The translations under genes and the position numbers were made by a program. The notes under the pieces were generated by a model. The model was not told the origin of the DNA, did not search any database, and worked only from the letters and a program-made list of their open reading frames with translations. Positions 10,096 through 21,600 of a stretch of 64,000 nt of DNA are shown in pieces (position 1 is the first letter of the stretch; each line of letters opens with the position of its first letter). The stretch is from assembly GCA_014529385.2 (NCBI GenBank), contig CM043959.1, positions 11,064,809 through 11,128,808 of the forward strand, given 5' to 3'. The stretch comes from Adiantum capillus-veneris. Its lineage: Eukaryota; Streptophyta; Polypodiopsida; Polypodiales; Pteridaceae.

Positions 10096-11280
10096 GGATA
10101 TCCCACCTACAGACACGTTTGATTTTGAGCACGTAGATCAAAATTAGGGCACCACGGGTGCGACTGACACTAATATGCATGATGACGATGATCTAGGAGA
10201 TCATGGCCTTGTAGGTATGGCTGCTTTCAAGACTTTGGAAAATCTCCAAAGCGTACTTGAACACAACCTCTCTGCACTTAATGCAATGTTACCAATCTTA
10301 CTGAGTTACTTGTGAAATTTATGAATTCACAGACGACTTAAGGGGCCACAAGTGGCACGGTTCAAGGGAACCAAGCTTGCACAACTCAAGGAGTCCAAGA
10401 GACAAGTGCTGCAGAAGATGCAGAAGGTAGCAATGCATTACTTAAGAATATCACCATTCCTGAGTTTCACGGGGAAGAGCGTGATCACAACAAGGATGAG
10501 GTCAATACTTTTTTACACAAATGGAGTGATATTCATAGATTGAGACACACCTCGGATATAAAGACGACTGTGAAACAAGTCTATCTCTTAAAGGCAAGGC
10601 CTATAAGTGGTTGATGAAATTTCCAATAGATGCCCGTCCTCTGTCTTGGGTTGCGTTTCAAGCTTCTTTCTCCAAAGAGTTTTTGGACTCCAATGAAGAA
10701 GATAAGAATTGGTTGACATGGGATGCATGCTGCATGTTTGGCCTCTCTCTCACACAATACCTTTTGAAGTATGGGGAAATCATATTAAAACTAGAAGGTC
10801 CAGATGAATACGGGTTTTAATAGGATTCTTGACAAAGACTATTTTCTTCATGTCAAGACTCAACATCCAAAACTTTGGAAGAAGCCAATAGTCATGCCCA
10901 AAGATATGATGATGACCAAGAAGGAAAGGAAATGTTCCCTACTCTAAGAATACTTTTGCTAAGAGCAATGTGGATAAGAGCCAATGGAAAGGTAGATCTC
11001 CACACGGTCCAAGAGGAATAAGAGACAATCTACCTCTCCATGCCCACAAGAGGCTAAGAAGCCTAAGCAATCACAAGATACTCCACGTGGGTCTCTTATC
11101 ACTGCTGATTTGAGCATGCAAAGAAACACAATTTGTGTTTTAGATGTCTTTCGGACCAACATAACAAGAAATATTGTCCTCTTTTGCAAGGTAAAGAAAA
11201 GGCCATGCACACGGTGCAACGCCTCACATTAGATTCATCTCCTAAATATTGTGTTGTAGAGGTTCTTCATATGGAAGAAA
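10085..11280 (+). pseudogene. gag: gag of the chromodomain element
   Basis: From ATG 10085 an acidic N-terminus is followed by a gag domain in shifting frames: FHGEERDHNKDEVNTFLHKW, KGKAYKWLMKFPIDARPLSW, then FQASFSKEFLDSNEEDK near 10650-10700. A perfect CCHC knuckle, CFRCLSDQHNKKYC, is at 11136-11177. There are multiple stops and frameshifts between 10140 and 10930. Gag would package element RNA in virus-like particles. Confidence 0.8.
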
Positions 11281-11336
11281 AGCATAAGTGTTGTGTGCCT
11301 GCTTCAATGTGATAGCCCACCTTTGGCTCCCATAAT

Positions 11337-11777
11337 TTGATTCGCATGCATGGCACTATTAACGGACAACGTGTTCGTATTCTAGTGGATGATGGTGCAA
11401 CTCATAACTTCTTGAACTATAAGCTAGTCAAGAAATTAAAGCTTACACAGAATCCTTGCTCTCACAAGTATGTGGTGGAGCAGATGTCTGGGAATGATAA
11501 AGAAGTATGGTACACGGTAGTTCAAGGGTTTGAGCTTATTGTTCAAGATCATACGATGACCCTTGACTTCCAAGTTATGAACATGGACTGTGCTGATGTA
11601 GTTTTAGGACGGGAGTGGCTACATGGTTTAGGAAACACATTGCACACTAGTTATGAATACAACTCCTTATCCTTTATGCCCAATGGTAAACATGTGCTTT
11701 TAGTTGGTGAGAAAAAAATACCATCTGCACCTCTTATATGTATAGCCGAGCTTTCTATTTTGCAAAAAGAAAACTAA
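11337..11777 (+). CDS. pol: aspartic protease of the chromodomain element
   Basis: About 146 codons remain open. RILVDDGATHNFLNYKLV is the active-site block, where the usual D-S-G reads D-D-G. CADVVLGREWLHGLG is the second conserved block. Size and both motifs fit a gypsy protease. The altered active site suggests it is inactive. The spacer 11778-12049 contains short repeats of CAAAGTGC..TGAATTCTA and stops. Confidence 0.8.
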   Translation: MIRMHGTINGQRVRILVDDGATHNFLNYKLVKKLKLTQNPCSHKYVVEQMSGNDKEVWYTVVQGFELIVQDHTMTLDFQVMNMDCADVVLGREWLHGLGNTLHTSYEYNSLSFMPNGKHVLLVGEKKIPSAPLICIAELSILQKEN

Positions 11778-12049
11778 ATAGATGAAGTCTTTTTGTGTTA
11801 CTGCTTGTCTCCAAGTCTTGTGAATTCTCAATAGCAAAGTGCGGTGAATTCTAGTAATGGTATGCAAAGTGCAATGAATTCTACTGATAAATAAAGTGTT
11901 AACAAATCTAACAAGCAAAGTGCTCTCAATTTTAATTTTATAGAGCAATGTGAAACTGTTGTAAATCAAACATTATAGGAATTACAAGATTCTCCATCCC
12001 AAAATAACTCTAGTTTACTTTCTCCTTTTGCACGGCAAAAGCTAACTCA

Positions 12050-13090
12050 CTAACTCACAGAGTATAGTGATGTGTTCTCAAGTGATTTACCATCTGGTTT
12101 ACCCCCTACACATTAAGTGTAGCATGGCATAGATGTCTTGCTAGGCACTAAACCGGTGAGTAAACCACCTTATTGTATGAGTGCTAAATAAGCCAAGGAG
12201 TTTGAGAGTCAGCTGGCTGACTATCTCGCTCGTGGTTTCATAAGACCTAGCACTTCGCCTTGGGCATCACCAATTCTATTGGTAAAAAAGAAAGATGGTA
12301 CTATGCGCATGTGCATAGATTATCGCGGATTAAATGTGATAACCATCAAGAACAAGTATCCTTTGCCTCGAGTGGATGAGTTGTTGATCAACTCCACGGG
12401 GCAAGATACTATACAAAGATAGATCTTCGTTCAGGATACCACCAGGTGCGTATCCTACTACAAGATATCTCCAAAAATGCCTTTAGAACACGGTTCGGGC
12501 ATTTTGAATTTTTGGTTATGCCTTTTGGTCTAACCAATGCTCCAACTACAATTATGACACTCATGGATAGTGTCTTACGTCTCTATCTTGGAAAATTTGT
12601 TGTGGTTTTCCTTGATGACATTCTCATTTACAGTAAGTATGAAGATGAACACATAGAACACTTAAGATTAGTGTTCAAACAGCTACGAGCTCACGTACTG
12701 TATGCTAAGAAAAGCAAGTGCAATTTCTTTAAAACAGAGATAAATTACCTCGGTCATGTGATCTCTTATTCTGGTATCAAAATGGACACTGACAAGGTCG
12801 CTGCCATTATTCGATGGCCACATCCCAACACGGTTGAGGAGCTTCAAATATTTTTAGGCATGGCTAGATTTTATCAATAGTATATTCATGATTATGCCAA
12901 AATTGTTGTTCCTATGACGGATCAACTTAAAGAAAAAGGTAAGACCTTTTCTTAAGAAGAAGCCCAAAAACATAGTTTTGAACAGCTCAAGGTAGCTATA
13001 GCCACTGCTCCCATCCTAGCAATCGTCGACCCAGTTAAGCCGTTTGTGGTAGAGACTGATGCTAGTGATAAAGCAATTGGTGCGCTACTT
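12050..13090 (+). pseudogene. pol: reverse transcriptase and start of RNase H
   Basis: [20 protein letters not shown] and [20 protein letters not shown] lie in one frame to about 12405. A frameshift follows, and the rest is open at 12446-12880: VMPFGLTNAPTT, VVVFLDDILIYSKYEDEHIE (catalytic FLDD), NYLGHVIS and LQIFLGMARFYQ, then a stop. RNase H starts at FVVETDASDKAIGALL near 13045. A second frameshift follows at about 13090. Confidence 0.9.
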
Positions 13091-13095
13091 ATAAT

Positions 13096-13842
13096 TTGGA
13101 AAGACCTATAGCCTTTGAAAGTAAAAAGTTAGATAGAGCTCAACAAAATTATTCTATCTATGAGAGAAAGCTCTATGCCATAATTCACACTTTACGAAAG
13201 TGGCGACACTATTTATATGGTGCCGAGTTTGAAGTAGTTTTTGACCATGAGAGTATCAAATGGTTTACTACTCAAACAGACTTGAAGGGCCCTAAAGCTA
13301 GATGGGCTGAAATCCTTCACGATTATGACTGTAAGATACGATATCGCAAGGGGCGATATAATGTAGTAGCGAATGCACTAAGTCGGATGCCTCTGATTAT
13401 TTCACTTGCTTTCACAAAAATAAAGAGTGCATTTTTAGAGTCATTACGTGGCAAGTGTGCACAAGATCAATCATATGCTAAAGTGTGGAGTGCAGTTTTA
13501 AAAAGGGATCCCTCACACTCACATGTCTCTGAACAACCAGATCAACATGTCTCTGCACGCGCAGATAGAAAATCCAACACATTGAGCTCCACCCCTACTC
13601 AGGAAGAGCTTAAGGGATGGAAGAATTTTTCCATTGATGATGGCTACTTACTCCACAAAGGTAGAGTATGTCTGCCAAAGGACTCAGACATGAGGTGCCA
13701 AATATTATTTGAGTGTCACGATAGTCCAAGTGCTGGTCATCCAGGTATTCGTAAGACGTATGCCTTAGTTCGACGGAAATTTTATTGGCCAGGCTTACAT
13801 CATGATGTTCAAGAGTACGTAGTAAACTACCAACAGTGCTAA
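13096..13842 (+). CDS. pol: RNase H end and integrase zinc finger (open segment)
   Basis: 248 codons stay open. PIAFESKKLDRAQQNYSIYE and KWRHYLYGAEFEVVFDHESI are RNase H. ANALSRMP marks its end. A linker with PTQEELKGWK follows, then the integrase finger with ECHDSPSAGHPGIRKTY and FYWPGLHHDVQEYV. The finger's expected first Cys is lost: the end reads VVNYQQC before a stop at 13840-13842. Confidence 0.9.
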   Translation: MERPIAFESKKLDRAQQNYSIYERKLYAIIHTLRKWRHYLYGAEFEVVFDHESIKWFTTQTDLKGPKARWAEILHDYDCKIRYRKGRYNVVANALSRMPLIISLAFTKIKSAFLESLRGKCAQDQSYAKVWSAVLKRDPSHSHVSEQPDQHVSARADRKSNTLSSTPTQEELKGWKNFSIDDGYLLHKGRVCLPKDSDMRCQILFECHDSPSAGHPGIRKTYALVRRKFYWPGLHHDVQEYVVNYQQC

Positions 13843-15004
13843 GTTAATAAGGCAGAGCGCGTCAAGGTAGGTGGCCTTTTACATCCTTTAGAGATTCCAC
13901 AAGGTAAGTGGGAGAGTATCTCTATGGATTTTTAGTAGGACTACCTACTACAAATCGTGGCCATGATGCCATTTGGGTAATTGTAGGCCATCTCACAAAT
14001 ATGGGTCAATTCATTCCCACTAAGACTATGTTTAAGACATCGACATTAGCACGGCTATTTATAGAGCATATATATAAACTCTACGGTCTTCCAGCTAGTA
14101 TCATTAGTGACAGAGATCAAAAGTTCGATTATAACTTCTGGAGAGCTGTGTTCCAAAAGTTGGAAACTAAACTTAATCTATGTACGGTTGATCATCTAGA
14201 AATGGATGGTCAAACCAAAAGAGTTAATCAAGTGCTAGAGGATATGCTATGAGCGTATGTTAGCAAGAAGCAAACCAATTGGAAAGACTACTTACCTATA
14301 TTGGAAATTGCTTATAATAGTTCAAAGCATGTGACTACAGGGTTTAGTCCATTTATGCTTTTATATGGATTTCAACCTAGATCACTCATTACGGTGGGGT
14401 TGGTTAAGGAGAAGATACAACAAGCGAAGGATTTTCTCCAAGACCATTTTGACATGCTTAGAGTTGCTCACGAGGACAGAATGTTAAGAAAGATTAAGAT
14501 TGATATAAGAAGTACACAGATGAGCATCATCGTCTTGCTACTTTTGAAGAAGGAGACAAGGTTTTCCTCAAAGTTTAGAAGCATTCAAAAAGTCTGAAGA
14601 TGGGGAAAGTTGCTAAACTTTCACCACGCTATTGTGGACCGTTTACCATTCTCAAACGTATAGGTCAAGTGGCCTATAAGTTAGCTCTCCCAGAGCACTC
14701 GCGAGCTCATCCTATTTTTCATGTTAGTCGTTTATGAAAACAGCTGGACAGAATGATAATGTCATTGACACAGGTGTATTACTTGACCTTATCGAACCAC
14801 CAAGCATTCCTCATGAGCCGGAAAAGATTTTGCATTCTCATGAGCTTCACACAAGACATCATGTCAGATGGCAGGTGTTGGTAAAATGGCTAGATAGACG
14901 TGAAGAAGGTTCTACATGGGAGAATGTCTCCGCACTTAAGAAACATTTTCCTACGTTTGTTTTTGAGGACAAAAAAAATTCTCAAAGGGGGGGGGGGGGG
15001 TTAA
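13843..15004 (+). pseudogene. pol: integrase core, GPY/F domain and chromodomain
   Basis: WESISMDFLVGLPTT brings the first catalytic Asp, SIISDRDQKFDYNFW the second, and MDGQTKRVNQVLEDML the third block, where the usual GQTERVN Glu is Lys. A TGA-type stop is at about 14250. [20 protein letters not shown] is the GPY/F domain in another frame. The C-terminal chromodomain is open at 14734-15009 (VLVKWLDRREEGSTWE). It defines the chromovirus branch, whose chromodomains steer insertion to particular chromatin. The frame runs through the PPT to the LTR edge. Confidence 0.88.
14984..15000 (+). other. polypurine tract of the chromodomain element
   Basis: AAA followed by 14 G, four bases before the 3' LTR. 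Confidence 0.9.
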
Positions 15005-15127
15005 TGTAAGGACTTGGGTCCTATGGGCAAGGCCACTTGCATGGCCGGACATTGTGTACGCTAGGGGGAGGCTATAAGATAGCACGATTGGGTGGAGACT
15101 AGGACACACATTACCACCGTCCTTTCA
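15005..15127 (+). repeat. 3' LTR of the chromodomain element
   Basis: 123 bp, TGTAAGGACTTG to CCTTTCA, paired with 9150-9272. Followed by the target duplication TCGAG. Confidence 0.95.
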
Positions 15128-15517
15128 TCGAGCCTTATAGCGATCAATTTCACACATGGCTTACACTTTAACTTGTAAACCCACTTTGTACCAATGGCCT
15201 TTTTTCTAGGAGGCCAACCACATAAAGTCCATGTGTCATTTTCTATATGTGCATCATATTCTCATTGGCAAAAAATCCATCCAATTTTTTGAATTCTGTG
15301 CTTCATCAAAAGACAGAGGTTCCTTAACATCACATAAACTGGAAATAGCCAAAGCATAGTAACTTGATGCATAAGATGCATGGCATGAACGTAAATAAGT
15401 ACGACTAGACAAAGGTGCATCCAATTTAAGTGTCACACAAAGTATGCAACAACCATTTTGGCATACCTCTAGCCTACTCATTCTCAGCCCTTTCCTCATC
15501 AAGTACATCATGTACAT
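15128..15517 (-). pseudogene. pol: copia linker and N-terminal RT blocks, first fragment
   Basis: The minus strand reads KEPLSFDEAQNSKNW, EYDAHIENDTWTL and KKAIGTKWVYKLK, the usual entry into the copia RT domain. It ends at the chromodomain element's insertion point and continues at 9149. Frame changes near 15260-15300 show decay. Confidence 0.8.
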
Positions 15518-15692
15518 CTGTATTAGAAATTGGTTGATCTATAACATTTGCAAAAACCCCCATAGGCTATACATTTGCCTCATTGGAATTTACATTCGAA
15601 CTTTCACCCCACTGAAAAGAGGCTCTAGTACATGTCTTGTGAGCTTACATTATTGTCTCTAGTACATGACAACAAGGGCTAAACAAAATTTA

Positions 15693-16400
15693 TCATAAAC
15701 ACAACATCCCGTGAAACCAAGATACACTTTGTTTGCGAATGACACAACTAGTAATCTTTGCTTTCAACACTATAGCCAACAAAAATGCACTTGACAGCCT
15801 TATCATCCAATTTCTGTGCTGCATTTGTGGCACCAAAGGATAAGGCAAACACCCAAAAATGCGGATGTGATTGATAGATGGATTTCTATCATGCCATACT
15901 TCATATAGAGTCATAGATTGCAAAGATTTTGTAGACGCCTGTTAAGTACATATGTGTCACACATGATGGCCTCAAGCCAAAACGAATGTGGAAAAGCTTG
16001 ACTTTTGATCATGTATCTTGCCATCTCCGCGACCTGCTCTTCCTTTCAGCAACACCATTTTGTTGAGGCCTATACGACACTATACATTGGTGTTTTATCC
16101 CATGACTAGCCAGAAATGCATTAAATTCATGAGACATATACCCCCCCCCGATCAGAACGGAGGGTGCCCATAGTACATTTAGAGACATTTTCAGCTTTAG
16201 CCAAAAATTTCTTGAAGCACATAAAACCTTTGGACTTCACCTTAAGTGGATACACCCATGCAATCTTGGAGTAATTATGAATGAAAGTCACAAAGTAAAG
16301 GTAATTGCCCAAGGACCAAGTTTGCATGGTCCCACAAACATCATTATGCTAAAGTTGCAACATGCATGTAGCCCTAAATTAATCATCCTTTGGAAACTTT
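15693..16400 (-). pseudogene. pol: copia integrase
   Basis: The minus strand reads SLGNYLYFVTFIHNYSKIAW (core start), TLRSDRGGVY (second catalytic Asp), a stretch in another frame ending QQNGVAERK (catalytic Glu), and YEVWHDRNPSINHIRIFGCL at the C-terminal side. All expected blocks are in order across two or three frames. Confidence 0.85.
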
Positions 16401-16820
16401 GAACGATGCATCTTACCCAAAATACAGGCTTCATAAACATGCTTAAAAAGTTCTTCAAGAGGCGGCAACAAAGCAACCATATCAAATTTTTGAAAATGCA
16501 GCAAACTTTCAAAATTCAAATGTCTAAAACATGCATGCCAAATTTTTCCATATGAATAGCCTTATAATCCACAATTGCATTTGTAAAATTTTGCCCACAC
16601 TTGTCATACAAAGTGAGCTTATACAACTCACGACATAAAATGCCTGATGCAACAATCTCATCACCAAAAGTGAGATCATGAACTGTACATTTGTCATCCA
16701 CAAATTCAAAACAAGACTAAGTTTAGCAAGTGAAAATATAGACAAAAGGTTCTTCTTGATCCCAGGTACATAGAGTACATCAAAAAGTGTGAAATAACTA
16801 TCACTCACAATAGTCATCAC
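16288..16820 (-). pseudogene. pol: copia pre-integrase region
   Basis: FDVLYVPGIKKNLLSI near 16780 is the conserved block between protease and integrase in copia polyproteins. Downstream frames (16516-16701, 16288-16512) carry the pre-integrase and zinc-finger area in broken form. Confidence 0.75.
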
Positions 16821-17155
16821 AATATTTCCAACTCCCTTGTGTCAACAATGTCCCTCAGATAAGGGACATTGTTGACACAAGTGACTGAATTCCCATGGGG
16901 GACATCCTCAAGAGAGGTTAACAAGTCACGATGAGAGGTAATGTTCTTTGTAGCACCAATATCAAAGTACCACACATGAGCACTTGTAGCAATTGACATA
17001 CATGCAACATGGACAAAAGGATCATAAGTGCACTTTGCACTAAAATTCCATTCTGCATCAACATCAACACCACAATCTACTTTCACGAAAGACTCAACAA
17101 TAATTGCATGTGTAGTGGAACTAGCCTCTTTCTTCTTAGCCTCTTTTTCCTTCAA
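16817..17155 (-). pseudogene. pol: copia aspartic protease with fold-back mutation
   Basis: VWYFDIGATKNITSHRDLL is the active-site block of a copia protease, where W-x-x-D-S-G-A reads WYFDIGA, so the catalytic Ser/Thr is replaced by Ile. Within the domain lies a perfect 20-bp inverted repeat (16836-16881), which replaces the expected sequence after the strand NSVTCVNN. Confidence 0.8.
16836..16881. repeat. perfect 20-bp inverted repeat, 6-nt loop
   Basis: The left arm 16836-16855 (CTTGTGTCAACAATGTCCCT) is the exact reverse complement of 16862-16881. The loop is CAGATA. It lies inside decayed coding sequence, so it looks like a template-switch mutation. Confidence 0.95.
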
Positions 17156-17164
17156 CTTAGGACA

Positions 17165-18040
17165 CTACTTGATCAAGTGATCATCAACTTTACAATAATG
17201 GCAATGCATCTTCTTTTTGCCCATTTTACTAGAGTTTCCATACAAATTGCTGCCAGTAGAAGCATTAGGAACATGTGATTTACCACTTAAAGAAGAACCT
17301 TGATAAGTGGCTACATTGCTGTTACCACCTTTTCTTTGAGAAACAAAAAAGGCATGTTCAACTACACACTGTTTAGCCCCATTTTTAATGGAAAGTGACT
17401 CTTGCAACAACAATGTGCATAATGTATTAAACTTGACAACTTTTGGATTTCCTTGGGTCATAAGTCTCCAGGTAATAGAAAAAATCTGGTAAGAATCTGG
17501 CAAAGTATTAAGGACAGTCTGCACAAGGGAACTATTAGAATTGACTTCGCCTGCAAAAATAAGTTGCTCATTAATATCCTTGACACCATCAAGGAAAGTG
17601 TCCATCTCATCTTCCTCATGCATAATCTTCGACTCTAGCTCTATACGCATCAATGCAATTTTAGCCTCATTGTGACTTGTTGCATAAAGACCATCCAGAA
17701 TATCCCACGCCTGTTTTGCAAGTTTTGTTGAACAAATATGGAGTAATAGTGCACTTCATAGACTACGCAATCAATGCATGAGCCTTCACATCTCTTACAT
17801 CCCAACAAGCTTGCTTAGCCATAGGCAAAACAACTCGAGCAGGAGTAACCCTGCCACCACATCCTCAACATCGCCTACATACTGAGAACCAAGATGTACA
17901 TCAATGCCATACACAATATTCCAAATTCCTTTTGTCTCAAGGACATGTTGCATCATGTTAACCCACATAGGGTAATTGTCTCCATCAAATCTATCCTTAG
18001 CATCAAACATCTTGAACACATATGTGTTGTTGTCAGGCAT
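17165..18040 (-). pseudogene. gag: copia gag
   Basis: It starts at ATG 18038-18040. FDAKDRFDGDNYPMWVNMMQ is the typical copia gag N-terminus (F-x-G-x-N/D-Y-x-x-W). A frameshift and stops lie at about 17654-17800, then an open run at 17653-17165 with LNTLPDSYQIF and a C-terminal knuckle HCHYCKVDDHLIK. The last Cys of the knuckle lies just after an in-frame TAG at 17165-17167, so the finger is cut. Confidence 0.82.
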
Positions 18041-18387
18041 GGAGAATGCCTACACTTGATGTAAAACTGCTCGCAAAGAGGAGAAACAAAGCGAGACCAA
18101 CAAGAGACCAACACTATATAACACAACCCATAGAGGACTATAAGGGACCTGTATGCAGGAAACCAAACTGACAAAAAAATTGCACAAAATGATGAAATTG
18201 CTTGTGTAGCCTGTAGTGGAACAGAGGCCGAAATGAGTCCGAATAAAAAATTTGAGTAGACTAGCTCTACGAGATGTCTTGAAGTATTTTTCAACTTGTT
18301 GATGCTCACCAAAGCTCACGAAAATCGAAGAAAGTGAGCAGGCGTGTGCTGGAGTAGCTGGCGACTAAGCCCAGGAGGATGCAAACT

Positions 18388-18399
18388 GCTATGATACAA
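18388..18399 (-). other. degenerate tRNA-Met primer site of copia(-)
   Basis: On the minus strand it reads TTGTATCATAGC, 10 of 12 matches to TGGTATCAGAGC. It abuts the putative LTR end. Confidence 0.7.
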
Positions 18400-18602
18400 T
18401 GGTTGAAATTAGGGTTGTAGGGAAACACACACAATTTGGAGAAGATGAAGGAAGCTCAAGGCACACAACAAAGAGTGTATTACTTAGTGTGCAATGGAAA
18501 GATAAGATAGCCCTAGAGTGATGGGTATATACAATGCACGTGGAAAAAAATATCCTAGTGAGGAAAAACATGCCCCGACGATCCTAAATGTGTTTACACA
18601 CA
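18400..18602 (-). repeat. putative 5' LTR of copia(-)
   Basis: Its inner end is fixed by the primer site at 18388-18399. Its outer end (TGTGTGTAAACAC on the minus strand) is a guess, because the partner LTR is not in the window. A TATATA box at 18526-18531 reads TATATA on the minus strand and would suit the promoter. Confidence 0.4.
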
Positions 18603-21600
18603 TCACTACCACATGTATATGGCAACAAATTTGAAGAATTAATTATATGGACTCAAATATTGTTAGGATAATTGCCCAATTGGAGGCATATTCTCAAGGC
18701 TTGAAAAACACTTGGATTTTTTTAGGAGATTGCTCATGCCTTTTTTGGTTTATGTAACTGGATTGAAACCATCACTAAGTGTGTCCGAATATTCCATTAC
18801 AATGCAGTAATTTTCCATGGAATGTCGTGCTACCAATTAGCTAGATTATGGGAATAAGGGCCAGATCGTGAGGGAAAATTCCAAGCGCAGGATGCAAATT
18901 CCATCTAAGAACTACTAGCTAAAGTTGAATTTGGGCAAAATTGACATAGAGGTAGCATTGAAAGCTCAAATTTTGGGGAAATCTGAGTGGCAGAGCAGTT
19001 TGAGCTCGGCAAATTTTTTGCGCATCATGGAGTTGAATTTCTAGTGCTATTTTGCAAAGGCCGTAGGTTGCAATAGGGTGGGTTGTGATGCTGGTTTTTG
19101 GCAGTCCAAGACGGCACACTATTGCATGTCCCATTGTCATGGTTTGGGGCTAAATGAGCACAATAGAAATATGGAGAGAGGCATGACAAATTCTTCTTCT
19201 TTGGGGTAATTTGAGGAGTATATCTCTCAGAATCATAAGTTTCTTTGCAAACTTGAAGGGGATCCAAAAACAATATGTTGCTACATGGGATGATGTTTCC
19301 CAATTCTTGATGCAGAGCTTCATGCGATTGAAATCTTCTCAAAAGAACATATCTGTAAGTCATGTTTTCAATCCCCCTACTTCTATGGTTTCAATTGGTC
19401 AATGTAGTCATACTTGTCCTTCAATTGGGGAATCTAGTCATTCTCATGTGCTTGAAAGTTTAAATTTGGGAAGGGACGATGTGTATGATGCAATGCATTT
19501 GGGAAAAAATCAAATGTTACACATGACATTGAAGATGTGTATCATCCATTGCATTTCTAAGGGGAACAAGAGCTTGTGCATGATTCATTGCATTTGTAAG
19601 GGGAAGAAGAGATTGTGCCTGTTAAGAATGTGGAGGAGCACACTCCACTTGCATCAGCTACACCTCATAGGGGGACGAGAAGGCCACCAAAATATAGAAA
19701 ATGCTATAGACCAAAGGGGTCATGCATGCATGAAAATGTCTCATCTACCACCCCATCACTCAATTTTAGAAGGAATCCATGCCAGCCTTTCAGAAGACAT
19801 ACATCACCACAAGCAAGAGGTAGACCTAGCACCTCAGATAGCCCATTTAATGATGCTAATGATGATTAGACTGATTATGAGCATGCATCCAAAGGTGAGG
19901 GTGTAGAATGTGGGGATGACGAGGCCCTCAAATTAGAAGGGCTTGTGCTTGATGATTCTCTCAAGGGGGATTTTGTTTTTTTTTGATGTTGTTCCTCCTG
20001 ATTGGAAGCATTAGGAAAATTTTGAGCTCATTTTTGGGCCTTTTAAGGGTGCCACATCATCAAAGTTGCACAAAAGAGAGAAACTCGGTAAACCTCTCTA
20101 AATATTGCTCAGAACCCCATGATATGACCTATCATTGGAAACATCTTGAAATATGGATTCTAAAGAGCCAAGGTTTGAAATGTTTGGATGAGTTTCATGA
20201 AAGCTATGCCATTTTTTTCCAATCAGCTAGTTTTTTCTATCACCTTTTTCTAGATCTATATGAAGGCAATGTTTGATACATGCATGGTATATAGCAATAG
20301 ATAGCATTTGAAAACTAGATTCAAAATATGTAACCTCCAAAAAAATTGGATCTTATCTGCAAAAAATTTATTGGTGCCCACTTTTTGAAAGCTTGCCACA
20401 TTAGCAATTTCTTACAAGGCCCAAAAATGAACTCAGAATTCCCCTAATGTATGAAGCATTTTCCTCCCAATAAAATGTTGCATTTGGGTAAGCAAGCACA
20501 GGGTGCATGTAGGTTTGCATATTTCACAAAAAAAGGTCTAATTGCATGCTCATGGATGGATAATAAAGAGATTTATTTTGCTTCTAACTACCGTGGAATG
20601 GAAAAAGGTGAGGTGAAATGACTCGTTGGTGAAAACAAGAGGTTGCTTGTGCCTTGTTGTGATATTGTTGTGAATTGTGAAGTATAATGCTTGCAAGGAT
20701 GGTTGTGATGTCTTTGAAATTATGGTGCTTTTGGAGTGGGTATAGTTTGCAAAGTACAATGCATGGTTGGAAGTGGTGGCATGCAAGCTTTTGGGGTCTC
20801 ATAAACTCAGTGTTTACTAATTATTTGATCATTTGGAAAGATTGTATGGCAGGAGAAATGTGTGACGCTTTGATTCTATGGTTTGTATGTGTGGGATGGG
20901 TTTCTTACCTCACTCCTATCTTATTGCAGACATAGCAAGAACCACGAACATGATTGTCAATCCATGGGAAAAAGCTGACTTGACTAGTGCATAGAGGCTA
21001 CAAGAGGGTGTCAATCTCTTGGAAAACAATAGAAAACTTGCATCTAACATAAGCTACACTCAAACGATCTAAGTCATCAAAAGCTAATCGCTACTCAACA
21101 AACAAATCATAACCGCTACAACATCAAACGACATCCGAATGTTACAAAACTTCTAGGTCAGTGTGATGCATAAACTCGTGTGCCAATCCATCAAGTCCAA
21201 GAAATTGAAAAAACACATAGTACAAGTGCTTGCACAACACATACGTGAGACTTCAACTTTTTGGTTGTTGAAAATCCTCACATGTGCATCTAGGATAATC
21301 CAAGAGCATCCCAAAGTACCGCTTTGTCATGGAGCTGTCAATCCTGATGTATTAGACATGGGACTCATTGCACATATTAATGCTCTCATGAACAAGTGTG
21401 GCCTTCAACGATCTTGTTGACTCAATTCTGTCATTAAATGAGTCTCATGTGAGATTTGATCACCACTTCACAAGAAGGGGTTTCATAAGTATACTATCTT
21501 TATACCTTGGATGAAATGTGCTTAACACCTTGATCAATGGACGTGGGTCCTGAACATGCACATGATGCCAACAAGTAAAAATTCATTGTATTGCAATAAG

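Larger units (their letters stand above)
9150..15127 (+). mobile_element. complete chromodomain Ty3/gypsy element with 123-bp LTRs
   Basis: Two 123-bp direct repeats starting TG and ending CA bound a 5978-bp insertion. TCGAG flanks it on both sides (9145-9149 and 15128-15132), a perfect 5-bp target duplication. A tRNA-Met primer site follows the left LTR and a G-rich PPT precedes the right one. The inside reads gag, PR, RT, RNH, INT, chromodomain. The two LTRs differ at about nine positions by eye, so the insertion is not recent. Stops and frameshifts make it non-functional. Confidence 0.95.
8981..18602 (-). mobile_element. Ty1/copia retrotransposon, interrupted and 3'-truncated
   Basis: Read on the minus strand from 18602 downward: LTR, tRNA-Met primer site, gag, PR, pre-integrase, INT, linker and start of RT, then the chromodomain element (9150-15127), then more RT to 8981. 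PR before INT before RT is the copia order. The RT halves at 15128+ and 9149- fit together across the insertion. The rest of RT, RNase H and the 3' LTR lie beyond the Tat element, outside the window. Confidence 0.85.

Noticed and set aside
19211-19906. 231-codon frame as a host gene
   Set aside because: Low-complexity His/Met/Ile composition, overlaps an imperfect tandem repeat, and shows no recognisable domain or gene structure.
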